A stretch of 64,000 nt of DNA from Paenibacillus lycopersici (GCF_010119935.1 NZ_CP048209.1:4095001-4159000); one strand, 5' to 3'. Shown: positions 33,373 to 41,980, numbered from the stretch's first letter. The notes: a model not told the origin generated them from the sequence alone. Program-made: numbers and translations.

Positions 33373-34766
33373 CCCGCATACTCCCCTTTCCGCTTGCGCT
33401 TCGACCGCGCTTGCTTGTCCAGCTTGTCGATATGCTGCTGCACCTGTTCTTCCTTCGTCGGATGCCTCGGCGCGCCGCTCGGCTTCGACGGCAACGTCCG
33501 CATGCCGCAGAAGTACCGGATCGCGTCCGGCCCGTGTGTCAGCTCATGCGGTTCAGTAGCCACGTCATTCGGGTCTTTCTCGTCCTTTAGCACGGCCGGC
33601 AGCGTGCGGATGATGTTCTTGCAGTTCGAGAAGAACTTAATCCGTGCCGTCTTCTTGGCCTCGCCTGTTTGCTCGTCGAACGTCTCGTATGGTGCCAGCC
33701 ACTCCTTAAGGTTGAGCCAGCCCTGGATGCGCTCATTGCCCGCCTTGATGAGCGTCACGTCGTTGTTCTGGAATATCTCCGCCGCGCTCTTGCCAGTGTC
33801 CTGCCTGCGGTTCCACAGATCGGGCGGCGCGTAGGTGAGCTTGATTCGCTCGGACGGCAGCGTCATCTCTTTCAGCCGCTTGGCCGCCGCGCTGATGATG
33901 TGATCCGATTCGTAGACCTCTTTGTACACGTAGGCGAAGCCCTGCATATCGACGGCAATCCAGTACGCAGCCAGCATGTCCAATCCGTAGTCGAGCACTC
34001 TAAACCGTTGCCAGTCATCCGGGATAACGAACGGCTGGATGACATGTACCGATTCGCTGAACTCTTCGAAGTACGTGCCGCCAGGCAGTCCGTATTCACC
34101 CAGGCCGACAACCTTGTACCGCGCTGGATTCGTGCGCTCCAGGTCTTCAATGAGCCGTCTATCCGCGTCATCCAACCACTCGTTGCACTTATAGGTCGTC
34201 GTGTACGTGTCAGCATCCGGGTCCGTATTGTCGAAGAAACGGCTCTTTGTCCAATGCGAGTCGATCCACGGGTTATAGCTCAGCGTCACCTGCTTCCAGA
34301 GCCCGTCAGGCATCTCACCACGAATAGACTCATCGAAGGTTCGGAATTCTTCTTCCTTCTCGATTTCGAAGGCTTCCTCCACCCAGGCCCAGCAGAGCAC
34401 CCCGACGTCAACCGTGATCGACGTTATCTTAAGTGGATCGTCGAAGCCTCGAAACAGGATCTTCTGCCCTGTCGGCAGGTACTTGGCCTCCAGCGGCGAT
34501 TCGGTAAACTTCCAGAGATGGAATACTTCCAGCCGGCGCGCTGCCCACTTCAGCACCGCATACGTGCTGTCCTTGTTCGTGTTGAACGTATTGCGGACAA
34601 CGACGGCGTTCGCCTGGGGGTGCTTCATGATGTTGTAGATGTACCAAAGCGCCACCGTCCGGGACTTCTTGGACGCCCGGCCGCCCTTCAGGACGCGGTA
34701 CCGCTTCTTCGACCGCCAGAAAGAGCCGTATCCGCGGCCAACCATGTCAGGTAGATTTATTTCCAT
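33369..34766 (-). CDS. terL: Terminase large subunit
   Basis: The 465-residue motor ATPase/nuclease has a Walker A-like GGRASKKSRT (about 26-35), hydrophobic/acidic Walker B ending CWAWVEEAFE, and a C-terminal nuclease domain with Asp residues in VLDYGLDMLAAY and GPDAIRYF. It fits the PBSX-type TerL family. The ATG at 34766 follows AAGGTGAT; the frame upstream to 34802 is not used. Confidence 0.93.
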   Translation of the reverse strand: MEINLPDMVGRGYGSFWRSKKRYRVLKGGRASKKSRTVALWYIYNIMKHPQANAVVVRNTFNTNKDSTYAVLKWAARRLEVFHLWKFTESPLEAKYLPTGQKILFRGFDDPLKITSITVDVGVLCWAWVEEAFEIEKEEEFRTFDESIRGEMPDGLWKQVTLSYNPWIDSHWTKSRFFDNTDPDADTYTTTYKCNEWLDDADRRLIEDLERTNPARYKVVGLGEYGLPGGTYFEEFSESVHVIQPFVIPDDWQRFRVLDYGLDMLAAYWIAVDMQGFAYVYKEVYESDHIISAAAKRLKEMTLPSERIKLTYAPPDLWNRRQDTGKSAAEIFQNNDVTLIKAGNERIQGWLNLKEWLAPYETFDEQTGEAKKTARIKFFSNCKNIIRTLPAVLKDEKDPNDVATEPHELTHGPDAIRYFCGMRTLPSKPSGAPRHPTKEEQVQQHIDKLDKQARSKRKRKGEYAG

Positions 34767-34872
34767 GCTAATCACCTTCAAAATGGACCTATGCGTAAAC
34801 ACGAGAAATCGCGAGTAAAACGGAGATCGTCATTTCGCACGGGATGCGCGAATTCGCCGCCATCTGGACAGT

Positions 34873-34907
34873 AAAAAGAGCGCTTGATTTTTAGCTAATC
34901 GGCGCTC
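34873..34907 (-). terminator. Terminator between the terminase subunit genes
   Basis: GAGCGC and GCGCTC pair around an 18-nt loop on the minus strand and are followed by TTTTTAC. The surrounding 34767-34981 stretch has no gene; a packaging (pac/cos) site could lie here or in terS. Confidence 0.65.
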
Positions 34908-34981
34908 ACGGTCGAATACGGCTGATTCTTATATGTCAAGGTTTCGGACTTTACGTCAAAATACACATTTTGCGAGGTAGC

Positions 34982-35407
34982 CTAATCCGGCAGGCTCTCC
35001 TCTCCCTTGAAGACGACAACCTGCCCTTCGACCTGCTGCTTATCCACCCACATGCTGTACCGTTTACCGAGCAGCTCCGCGGCCCGAAGGCGGTCCTTGC
35101 CGTCGAGCTCTTTCTTGACGAGTGACTGCTCGCCCATGCCCATGCCGAGCGGGAACTGCTCTTTGACTTGGCCGCGCAGCACGTTCGTCAGAAACTCCAG
35201 CACTTCGTCCTGCTTGGCGATGCGCTTCTCGTCCTTCTCGGCGATTGCGGCGTCGATGTAGGTCTTAATGGCAGGTTTTAGCAGGTTCTCTTGCCCGATG
35301 ACTCTTGCTGTTTTTTCGCTATACCCTGCTCTGACGGCCGCCTCCGTGGCGTTTCCAGTCTCAAGGTAAAAATCCGCAAACTGTTTTTGTTTCTCCGTCA
35401 GTTTCAC
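34982..35407 (-). CDS. terS: Terminase small subunit
   Basis: The 141-residue protein has the Terminase_2 signature: KLTEKQKQFADFYLETGNATEAAVRAGYSEKTA, a helix-turn-helix that binds the packaging site, then a helical oligomerisation part and a beta tail (VEGQVVVFKG). I choose the GTG at 35407 (6 nt after GAGGTG), which gives the standard KLTEKQ start; a GTG at 35416 is possible. Confidence 0.92.
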   Translation of the reverse strand: MKLTEKQKQFADFYLETGNATEAAVRAGYSEKTARVIGQENLLKPAIKTYIDAAIAEKDEKRIAKQDEVLEFLTNVLRGQVKEQFPLGMGMGEQSLVKKELDGKDRLRAAELLGKRYSMWVDKQQVEGQVVVFKGEESLPD

Positions 35408-35504
35408 ATGGCTCACCTCGCCCCGCTCTCTCGTCGTAAGTCAAGCCTTCAAGTTTCAGCAGCCCCTCGGCTGTCAGCCATTCATGATAATTGCCTTTCA
35501 CCAC
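35361..35504 (-). pseudogene. Short ORF with the N terminus of a WLTxEGL-type HTH phage protein
   Basis: A GTG behind GAGGTG opens a 47-residue frame that starts VKGNYHEWLTAEGLLKLEGLT. Many phages have a terminase-associated HTH protein beginning with this WLT.EGL..(I/L)EG pattern. Here the match ends after about 22 residues and the frame runs on out of phase into terS. It is probably a truncated remnant, though a real micro-protein cannot be excluded. Confidence 0.45.
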
Positions 35505-35694
35505 CAGGGCCACCTCACTTTACTATTTTTCCACAATATGGTACTATGACGTTAAGCCGTTGTGGGAAGGCATCCCCGCGGCCCTTTTTATTTGCATGAA
35601 CAAAGCCGCCCACGAATGGACGGCTCGCTTTAAATTATTCGATACTAGCATAATAACACGGATTTCGGGGCCAAAAGTCGCATCGGTGTAGCAT
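35505..35694. promoter_or_regulatory. Likely late promoter region with UUCG hairpin
   Basis: The gap between the late regulator gene and the packaging genes. It contains a hairpin at 35604-35625 (AGCCGTCCA-TTCG-TGGGCGGCT on the minus strand) that can end the regulator transcript. AT-rich DNA beyond it is where a regulator-dependent late promoter is expected. No consensus -35/-10 pair stands out. Confidence 0.45.
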
Positions 35695-36114
35695 TTATCT
35701 CCAGCCAGCTCGCGCAGCAATCGCCGTAATGATCCCGTCCCGCCACCGAAACACTGTTGCCCGGTGCGCGGGGATCTCCGCCGCAATTCCGTCCCACGTC
35801 AAGGTTTGCGGCCGCGTCCAGTATCGCAACTGGATGAGTTTTTGCCGGTCATCAGGCAGTCCGCTGACAACCGACTCAATGGCATCCACGACGTTCATCA
35901 TCTGTTCTAAACGTTTATGGCTGACAAGCAGTATAGCCGTTCGTCCTGTGGGGTCGCCTGGCAGATTACTCTTGCCACCTCCGACATTCTCGTCCTCTGA
36001 CGTTTTGCCTTGCAACAGATCGTTCTTAATCCGAACAATCTCTCGTAGCGTGTCGTGGTAGGCGTACAGCTCGGACTCGACGTGTAAAAAGGTCCCTCGT
36101 TTTATTTTAAGCAT
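35695..36114 (-). CDS. RinA/ArpU-like late transcription regulator
   Basis: The 139-residue protein ends with a sigma-region-4-like HTH (LPDDRQKLIQLRYWTRPQTLTWDGIAAEIPAHRATVFRWRDGII), the layout of RinA/ArpU activators that switch on packaging and lysis genes. It lies at the end of the early run directly before terS, the usual place. Expected to bind in the 35505-35694 region. Confidence 0.75.
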   Translation of the reverse strand: MLKIKRGTFLHVESELYAYHDTLREIVRIKNDLLQGKTSEDENVGGGKSNLPGDPTGRTAILLVSHKRLEQMMNVVDAIESVVSGLPDDRQKLIQLRYWTRPQTLTWDGIAAEIPAHRATVFRWRDGIITAIAARAGWR

Positions 36115-36129
36115 TCGTGCTGCTCCTCT

Positions 36130-37506
36130 CTATCCTGCTTTGATCTTGTCGATGCGGGCTTTCAAGGCTTGCATCAGCTCTTCTTGGCCTGCTGCTTTAC
36201 GTTCCAGTGCGGCCGCAGCGTCCATGTCCATCGTGCCTTCGGCGATCAGCTTGATAATGACGACGCTCTGCCGGAGGCCCTGGCGATGAACGCGCGCATT
36301 CGCCTGCTGCTCGTACTCCAAACTCCAGATCTGGTCAAACCATACGACCGTCTGGCAGCTCGACTCCTGCAGGTTCAGGCCGTGGCCGGCCGACTGCGGG
36401 TGCAGCAGAAGCAGCGGAATCTCGTTGTTGTTCCATGCGGCGATGTCGTCATTCCCGTCTCTACCCTTGCGAAGAATGCGTGCTTGCGGGAACCGCTGCT
36501 GGATGCGTGCCAGGGAATGCTTGAAGTTATAAAACAACATGACCGGCTTCCCGTTCGCCGCCTCGATGATGTCCTCCAGCGCGTCCAGCTTCGCATCATG
36601 AATCCACTTCATCCCGCGCTGCTCGTCGTAGACGGTGCCAGACGCCATCTGCAACAGCTTGTTGCTCAGCACGGCCGCGCTGGCCGCTACGACGTCCGCA
36701 TCGACGTACTCCAGCAGCAGATCTCGCTCGAGAGTCCGATAGAGTTCCGTCGCCTTCGCGTCCAGCTTGACCGGCATCATCCGATCGATTCGCTCAGGCA
36801 GCTCCAGCCAGTCGGCGGCCTTCATGCTCACGGCAACATCGGCGATGGCCTCGTAGATCCGCTCTTCGGCCTCACGCTTTTGCCGCCAATGGTAGACGAT
36901 ATGTCCGTCACGCTCGCCGGGTGTAAAGTACCGGTCCCGGTAGGCGGTAATCGTATTACCCAACCGCTCGCCTTGGTCGATCAGGTAGATCGGCGCCCAC
37001 AGGTCCATCAGACTGTTCGGCGCCGGCGTCCCAGTCAATCCGACGAGCCGCTTGATCAGCGGCCGGACGCGTTTTAGCGCCTTGAACCGTTTGGCCTGGT
37101 GGCTCTTGAAGCTGCTCATCTCGTCGACGACAACCATGTCAAACGGCCACTTGCTGCCGTACTCCTGCACCAGCCAAGGCACATTTTCGCGGTTGATGAC
37201 CCAGATGTCGGCGTCCGCTCGCAGCGCCTTCCGCCGCGCCTCCGCGCCACCCAGGACCTTGGAGACTCGCAGGTGCTTCAGGTGATCCCACTTACCGACC
37301 TCCCGCGGCCAGGTGTCGTCCGCTACCCGCAGCGGCGCGATGACCAATACTTTCGCGACGTCGAAGTAGTCGTTGATCAGCATGTCGATCGCGGTCAGCG
37401 TGGATACCGTTTTACCCAAGCCCATCTCAAGTAGCAAGGCGATGTATGGTGTGTCCAGGATCCGCTCGATGGCGTGCTGCTGGTAGGTATGTGGGGTGAA
37501 CTTCAT
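36130..37506 (-). CDS. SNF2-type DEAD/DEAH helicase
   Basis: The 458-residue superfamily 2 ATPase has motif I EMGLGKTVST (about 27-36), DExx box VVDEMSSFK, motif III GLTGTPAPN and motif VI QANARVHRQG (about 405). Phages of this type carry it with a VRR-NUC protein. It should remodel or translocate on DNA in replication or recombination. It overlaps the VRR-NUC stop codon by 4 bp. Confidence 0.92.
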   Translation of the reverse strand: MKFTPHTYQQHAIERILDTPYIALLLEMGLGKTVSTLTAIDMLINDYFDVAKVLVIAPLRVADDTWPREVGKWDHLKHLRVSKVLGGAEARRKALRADADIWVINRENVPWLVQEYGSKWPFDMVVVDEMSSFKSHQAKRFKALKRVRPLIKRLVGLTGTPAPNSLMDLWAPIYLIDQGERLGNTITAYRDRYFTPGERDGHIVYHWRQKREAEERIYEAIADVAVSMKAADWLELPERIDRMMPVKLDAKATELYRTLERDLLLEYVDADVVAASAAVLSNKLLQMASGTVYDEQRGMKWIHDAKLDALEDIIEAANGKPVMLFYNFKHSLARIQQRFPQARILRKGRDGNDDIAAWNNNEIPLLLLHPQSAGHGLNLQESSCQTVVWFDQIWSLEYEQQANARVHRQGLRQSVVIIKLIAEGTMDMDAAAALERKAAGQEELMQALKARIDKIKAG

Positions 37507-37784
37507 TTCGGCATCACCTCCGCAATAAACCGATCGATGTCGGCTTCACAGTCCAGTTTGTAATGGGTGTGGCCCATTGCCAAAAGCGTCTTTCGCCATT
37601 TCCGCTGCATCGGCTCCAGCGGCTTACCCGGTGCCTTCATCTCGACATAAACGGTGCGGCCACCTGGCAGGATGACCAGGCGGTCAGGCACTCCTCGGTT
37701 GCCCGGGCTCACCCACTTCGGCATTTTACCGCCGATCCGCTCCACCGCCAGCCGCGCCTTTCGTTCCAGTGGGGATTCTCTCAT
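37503..37784 (-). CDS. VRR-NUC domain nuclease
   Basis: The 93-residue PD-(D/E)XK-type protein shows the VRR-NUC core: KWVSPGNRGVPDRLVILPGG then VYVEMKAPGKPLEPMQRKW, with catalytic Asp, Glu-x-Lys present. It is predicted to cut structured DNA such as Holliday junctions. The ATG at 37784 follows AGGAGG. It forms an operon with the overlapping SNF2 helicase gene. Confidence 0.88.
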   Translation of the reverse strand: MRESPLERKARLAVERIGGKMPKWVSPGNRGVPDRLVILPGGRTVYVEMKAPGKPLEPMQRKWRKTLLAMGHTHYKLDCEADIDRFIAEVMPK

Positions 37785-37880
37785 GATGTCTTTTCCTCCT
37801 GTTGCCGATGCCGTCATTTCGCGCGTACTCCTGTATTACGCGTTTAACTTATATTCACGGGCTCCGCTATATAGTTAAAT

Positions 37881-37901
37881 ACTACTACTACTACTACTAC
37901 T
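37881..37901. repeat. (ACT)7 microsatellite
   Basis: Seven perfect ACT units in the non-coding stretch between the VRR-NUC and primase genes; on the minus strand this reads as repeated AGT/TAG. Confidence 0.8.
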
Positions 37902-37910
37902 AGGGATTTT

Positions 37911-38066
37911 ACGGCAACAACGGCAACAAACCGCTGAAACCCTTGGCACGCAAGGGGTTGAGACGTTGCCGTGAACTCTGTTTGACGGCAACATCACGGC
38001 AACAACGGCAACACCTCACGGCAACGCACGGCAACGCACGGCAACGCACGGCAACGCACGGCAACG
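37911..38066. repeat. Iteron-like array of GGCAAC, candidate replication origin
   Basis: GGCAAC occurs ten times in direct orientation (starting at 37913, 37922, 37987, 37998, 38007, 38020, 38030, 38040, 38050, 38060) and once inverted (37965). The last five copies are in exact 10-bp units of ACGGCAACGC, about one helical turn apart. The array abuts the stop codon of the primase/helicase gene, with the AT-rich ACT tract on its other side. Confidence 0.7.
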
Positions 38067-40433
38067 TCATAACGATCGTTCAAATACCCGCTGAACGCCG
38101 TACTCACCTACTCGCACCTTGCCTTTTCGTTCAGCCCACCCGTGCATGTTCCGCATCAGATCCATGATCTCTTTAGAGTCCCATGGCTTCATATCGCCGC
38201 GGCGTTTGCCGAGACATTCCGTCCAAATCTGGGCCGCACAGACGCGGTCCCGCTGCTGGCCGGTCGGCCGGTCCAGCTCGTCAACCTCCTCGGACTCCAG
38301 CCACTCCTGAATAAGCCCCTCCCGCGGATCGGACTCCATGTGCGCGGCTTGCCGCCGATCTGCCTCCTCGCGGGCCTCGCGATCCAGCTCCAACGATTCC
38401 CCCGCCTTGTACCAGCACATCACCTCAGCCCAGATCTGCCGGACCTCGTAGTCGGTCAAATCGTCCCAATGGCTGCGCCCCGCTTGCTCCGGCACAACGT
38501 CCACTGGCCAAAAACGGCGATTCCCTGTCGCGTCCTTCAAAAACTCCCGGTTGTTCGTGGTCCCAAAAAAGATGCATTTCCGCGGAAACTCTGACACCTG
38601 GCGATCGTACGCCACGCGGTACCGGTCCTCCGTCTTCGATAAAAACGCCTTGACCTCCTCGACCTCTGAACGCTTCATCGCCGACAGCTCCCCGATTTCG
38701 AAGATCCAGCCGCTCTGCAGGTGCTCGCCGGCCTCTTTATTCTCAAACGTCCGTAAACTATCCGAGAACCACTCCCGGCCAAGCTTAGCAAGCAGCGAGC
38801 TCTTGCCGGCGCCCTGCGGGCCGACAAGGACAAGCATCTGGTCGAACTTACACCCGGGGCGATACAGCCGCGTCACGGCCGCCAGCAGCATCTTCCGCGT
38901 CACTTGGCGCGTATACGGCGCGTCGGCGGCGCCGAGGTACGTAATAAACAAGCGCTCGGCACGCGCGGTGCCGTCCCACTCCGTCGCCTCCAAAAACGTC
39001 TTGATCGGATGAAACGTATTGCGGTGGACGACTTCCGTGAAGGCATTCTGCACCATCGCCGCCCCCTTGATGCCATACGTCTTCGAGAGCCAGTGCTGCA
39101 GGCGCTTGTCGTCCGCGCCAAGCCAAGGCTCATACGAACGGGTCCGGCGATCCCGCGCGCGCCACGGTAGATTGCGCAGTACGACCTCAGCGTTGCCGAA
39201 CGCGTCGTAACCGAGAACGCCATGCCACGGGCCGTGCGATAGCAATAGCTCGACATTGCCGGCGGTGCCAAGAGGTACACCCGTCTTGTGGTGTACCTCC
39301 AGCTGATCCTTCCAACTATCCTCCGGCTCGGCCGTGGCGGCGTCCGGCGTATCGTCGTACTCCTCGTCGCCGAAGTCGTCAGCAAACGCCGCCTCGAGCT
39401 CCCCCATTTTCATCCGCTTGACCTCCGGCAGACTCGCCACCCAGTGCTCCATCGCCATGTGACTTGGCTTCTTGGCATCCGGCGTATGATCCTTCACGCG
39501 CTCGTCGAGATGGCCGAACTTGTGTACGCGGACCAGGTCGAACAGGTTGTATGTCCGGCCGTCGGCGATCGGGTCGGAGTCCTGGTGCGAGTAGACCAGC
39601 TCCTGGCCGGGGTAGAGCTCCTGGCCGTTCGCGGAGCTGCCGCGGACGTACGTATATCGGTTCGGCATCGTGCCGACTGAGTAGACGTCGTCCAAGAACT
39701 CAGCGATGCCGTCCTCGGCCGGGTAAGCCCGGCAGAACAAGCCGATCGTGCCATACTTCTCCCGCGGATCCTGCGCGCGCTTCCCGGCGAGCACCGGCGC
39801 CTTGTCATCGGCGTGCCGCGGCCATGACATGACGTCCTGCCAGTTCGCATACTGGTCAAGCAGGCTGTCGACCGGCAGCGCGGCGCCATCGGCGATCTCG
39901 AGGACAGGGTCGGCATCACTGCTACAACTCGGCCAGTACATGAGGCGGTGGATGTGGAATGTAGTCTTGTCGAAATAGCTCATGCCGATCTGCTCCGCCA
40001 GCTTGCGCGCGGCGGCCGCATACTCGTCGGGACTCATCGGGCGGTCCGTCGGCACGATGACGCGGTATTTCGGCTTCTCCGGGCGATGGCTGTGCGTGCT
40101 GTAGACCGCGTAGGCATAGCCGCCAAGGACAAGCTCGACGGCGAACAAGAAGCCGTCGTCGGCGAAGTCCGCGTCGAGCGTGATCGCGCTGCGCGAGCTG
40201 ACCGCCTCCTTCTTCCGGCGTCCGCCATCGAGCATCCCGGCGACGAAGCCGGGGCCGTCCTTGGCGTTGCCACGGGCGTTGCGGTCCATTTTGTCGTACT
40301 CCGCCATGCTCTCCGCTGTCCGGCGGACCTGTCGCAGCCGGTCGCAGAGCTCCGGCCAGGTCATGTACTGCGCCTTCCAGTTGAGATCCGCCCGGTGCTT
40401 GCCGATCGATATATCCAGTTCGAGATCGTTCAT
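38067..40433 (-). CDS. VapE-type primase/helicase
   Basis: The 788-residue replication protein has an N-terminal archaeo-eukaryotic primase-like part (ITLDADFADDGF ... YAVYSTHSHRPEKPKYRVIVP, about 80-130). The C-terminal virulence-associated E ATPase has Walker A GPQGAGKSS (about 540), Walker B IFEIGELSAM, and GTTNNREFLKDATGNRRFWPV. It probably opens and primes the phage origin, and the iteron array lies at its 3' end. Confidence 0.92.
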   Translation of the reverse strand: MNDLELDISIGKHRADLNWKAQYMTWPELCDRLRQVRRTAESMAEYDKMDRNARGNAKDGPGFVAGMLDGGRRKKEAVSSRSAITLDADFADDGFLFAVELVLGGYAYAVYSTHSHRPEKPKYRVIVPTDRPMSPDEYAAAARKLAEQIGMSYFDKTTFHIHRLMYWPSCSSDADPVLEIADGAALPVDSLLDQYANWQDVMSWPRHADDKAPVLAGKRAQDPREKYGTIGLFCRAYPAEDGIAEFLDDVYSVGTMPNRYTYVRGSSANGQELYPGQELVYSHQDSDPIADGRTYNLFDLVRVHKFGHLDERVKDHTPDAKKPSHMAMEHWVASLPEVKRMKMGELEAAFADDFGDEEYDDTPDAATAEPEDSWKDQLEVHHKTGVPLGTAGNVELLLSHGPWHGVLGYDAFGNAEVVLRNLPWRARDRRTRSYEPWLGADDKRLQHWLSKTYGIKGAAMVQNAFTEVVHRNTFHPIKTFLEATEWDGTARAERLFITYLGAADAPYTRQVTRKMLLAAVTRLYRPGCKFDQMLVLVGPQGAGKSSLLAKLGREWFSDSLRTFENKEAGEHLQSGWIFEIGELSAMKRSEVEEVKAFLSKTEDRYRVAYDRQVSEFPRKCIFFGTTNNREFLKDATGNRRFWPVDVVPEQAGRSHWDDLTDYEVRQIWAEVMCWYKAGESLELDREAREEADRRQAAHMESDPREGLIQEWLESEEVDELDRPTGQQRDRVCAAQIWTECLGKRRGDMKPWDSKEIMDLMRNMHGWAERKGKVRVGEYGVQRVFERSL

Positions 40434-40439
40434 GTCTTG

Positions 40440-40670
40440 TCACCTCTGCTCTGCTTCTCTCGCTTTCTTGATCAATCGGTCGATATACCAGCGGGCCTTA
40501 CGCAAGTCCTCGACACCATTCTTGCGCTTCCAGCGCCACAGGTATTTAATCGCCGCCCCGGTGTCATACGCTTCCTCGCCCGTCAGGCCAGTCGTCGCTG
40601 CGGCGATCGCGTCGATGCACTCAATGCCGCCGGCCGTGTAATGCGCTGGGTGATTTACTGGATCGTTCAT
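40440..40670 (-). CDS. DUF3310 protein
   Basis: A 76-residue protein with the DUF3310 pattern: NDPVNHPAHYTAGGIECIDAI, GAAIKYLWRWKRKNGVEDLRKARWYIDRLI. Often found in phage nucleotide/replication modules; thought nucleotide-kinase-associated. ATG at 40670 behind GGAGG. Confidence 0.88.
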   Translation of the reverse strand: MNDPVNHPAHYTAGGIECIDAIAAATTGLTGEEAYDTGAAIKYLWRWKRKNGVEDLRKARWYIDRLIKKAREAEQR

Positions 40671-40771
40671 GATGCTAACCTCCATAGATGTAAGATTAAT
40701 AGGATCATAAAGAACCAAAAGCCGGCACAGTACACGAGAGCGACCAGCAAAATCCAGTTCACACGTCTCAC
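40667..40771 (-). CDS. 34-residue single-pass membrane protein
   Basis: A GTG behind AAGGAGG opens RRVNWILLVALVYCAGFWFFMILLILHLWRLAS. It overlaps its neighbours by 4 bp on both sides, the coupling pattern seen through this operon. It is almost entirely a membrane helix; role unknown. Confidence 0.6.
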   Translation of the reverse strand: MRRVNWILLVALVYCAGFWFFMILLILHLWRLAS

Positions 40772-41235
40772 AAATGCTTTGCCTCCTTGCGGCGTAAACC
40801 GCCAAAGTCTCCGCGGGCGCACCGTTCAAACTTGGGCAGCGTCAACGCGTCCGCTTTGCTCCAGCCATTGCGAAGGCGCTCTCGCAGGCTGTGTGCCGTC
40901 AGACCCAACGCCTCCGCACGCTCGATGTCCGCAAGCGATACCTTGCGCTGACGTTCCGCCCGGAGCTTAATCGCTTCTTCATGAGTAAGCGTGGCCGCGT
41001 CCTCTTCGGTGTACCCGGCCGCGATCCGGCGGGCGTACTTGCGGCGGCTGATGCCGTTGGCCGCCGCGACGACCAGCCAGTGTTCGGGTAACTCGAGACT
41101 GCGCTTCATAGGCAGCTCGCTGATCGCCCGATCGACACTCCATCCGTACTGGTGCACACGTTGATATACATTCTTGCTGGAGATGCCGATCGCTGCCGCT
41201 TGCTCGTAATGCTCAGGAGAAATATAGATGCTCAT
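40768..41235 (-). CDS. Repeat HTH-like phage protein, paralogue of 42723-43211
   Basis: The 155-residue protein has three units of about 45 residues, each with the pattern (A)xxxGIxxxxxxxRxxxGWxxxxAxxxP (YEQAAAIGISSKNVYQRVHQYGWSVDRA; VVAAANGISRRKYARRIAAGYTEEDA; IERAEALGLTAHSLRERLRNGWSKADA). Each looks like a helix-turn-helix. A second gene with the same design lies 1.5 kb away. DNA binding is inferred only. Confidence 0.6.
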   Translation of the reverse strand: MSIYISPEHYEQAAAIGISSKNVYQRVHQYGWSVDRAISELPMKRSLELPEHWLVVAAANGISRRKYARRIAAGYTEEDAATLTHEEAIKLRAERQRKVSLADIERAEALGLTAHSLRERLRNGWSKADALTLPKFERCARGDFGGLRRKEAKHL

Positions 41236-41294
41236 GGATGACTGACTCTCCTTTACGTAGCGTTTTATTCGGACATGTTCTTAAATTAAAGTGT

Positions 41295-41323
41295 TTGACA
41301 AAGTAAAACAATTGTTGTATTAT
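41295..41323 (+). promoter_or_regulatory. Strong sigma-A promoter of the plus-strand cassette
   Basis: Perfect TTGACA (41295-41300) and TATTAT (41318-41323) with a 17-bp spacer. It faces opposite to the surrounding early operon. Confidence 0.85.
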
Positions 41324-41358
41324 TGATTTATAAAGTTAAACAAAGGAGATGGTTGTAA

Positions 41359-41553
41359 GTGGAAAAAGAACTGAAAGCACATATCCTTCGAATGACAGAG
41401 AATGCAAATTGGGCCGTACGCGCATTGCCTAATATGCTTGAAAAGGGAATACGTGTACTAAATAGTGAGGAGGCTCAGTCCGCTATTAAAGAAAAAGGCA
41501 GAGATTCCGTTATCCACCACGTCGCTTTCAAACTTGTTGACGAATATTACTGA
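41359..41553 (+). CDS. Small protein of the plus-strand cassette
   Basis: A 64-residue helical protein (KELKAHILRMTENANWAVRAL) from a GTG behind AGGAGATG. No family recognised. First gene after the strong promoter at 41295, so probably expressed in the lysogen. Confidence 0.55.
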   Translation: MEKELKAHILRMTENANWAVRALPNMLEKGIRVLNSEEAQSAIKEKGRDSVIHHVAFKLVDEYY

Positions 41554-41605
41554 TCTAACCAACAAGCCGGGGAAACCGGATGAGGTCGAAAGGACGTAAC
41601 ATAAA

Positions 41606-41968
41606 ATGAGCGAAGCGGAAGATTACATTAACTCTTTGAACCAAGAGTACGGCCTTTCCTTGACTGGTTTGAGCCCTCTCTACGAGTCAATGAAACTCCC
41701 CAAAACAGCTATCCGGAATGTCGTCAAGGACTTTGGTAATGGACTCGGTCGCGTCGTATACGTCGATCCACAAAACCGACTAATCGCCAACAGGATGGAG
41801 CCTTTGGTCGTCGGCCTGGCGGAAACTGCTGCAATGCTTGGATGGTCGAAGCAACAAGTCTCTGAATACATCAAACGCGATAAGTTTCCAGAGCCTGCCC
41901 TGAGACTTGCCAGCGGCCCACTTTGGACCATTGAGCAAATTGAAAAATACCGAGACGCTCGTAGCTGA
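41606..41968 (+). CDS. AlpA/excisionase-like HTH protein of the plus-strand cassette
   Basis: The 120-residue protein ends in a MerR/AlpA-like DNA-binding segment (GLAETAAMLGWSKQQVSEYIKRDKFPEPALRLASGPLWTIEQIEKY, about 70-116). The first half is unknown. Its stop codon lies inside the terminator hairpin. Could act as a regulator of its own cassette or of a distant promoter. Confidence 0.62.
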   Translation: MSEAEDYINSLNQEYGLSLTGLSPLYESMKLPKTAIRNVVKDFGNGLGRVVYVDPQNRLIANRMEPLVVGLAETAAMLGWSKQQVSEYIKRDKFPEPALRLASGPLWTIEQIEKYRDARS

Positions 41969-41980
41969 GCGTCTTTCTTA
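41953..41980 (+). terminator. Terminator closing the plus-strand cassette
   Basis: AGACGCTC and GAGCGTCT pair around GTAGCT, followed by TTCTTATG; the hairpin includes the stop codon of the HTH gene. Confidence 0.8.

Noticed and set aside
34767..34981. cos or pac site between terL and terS
   Set aside because: Only a terminator hairpin can be supported; no diagnostic packaging sequence is recognisable by eye.
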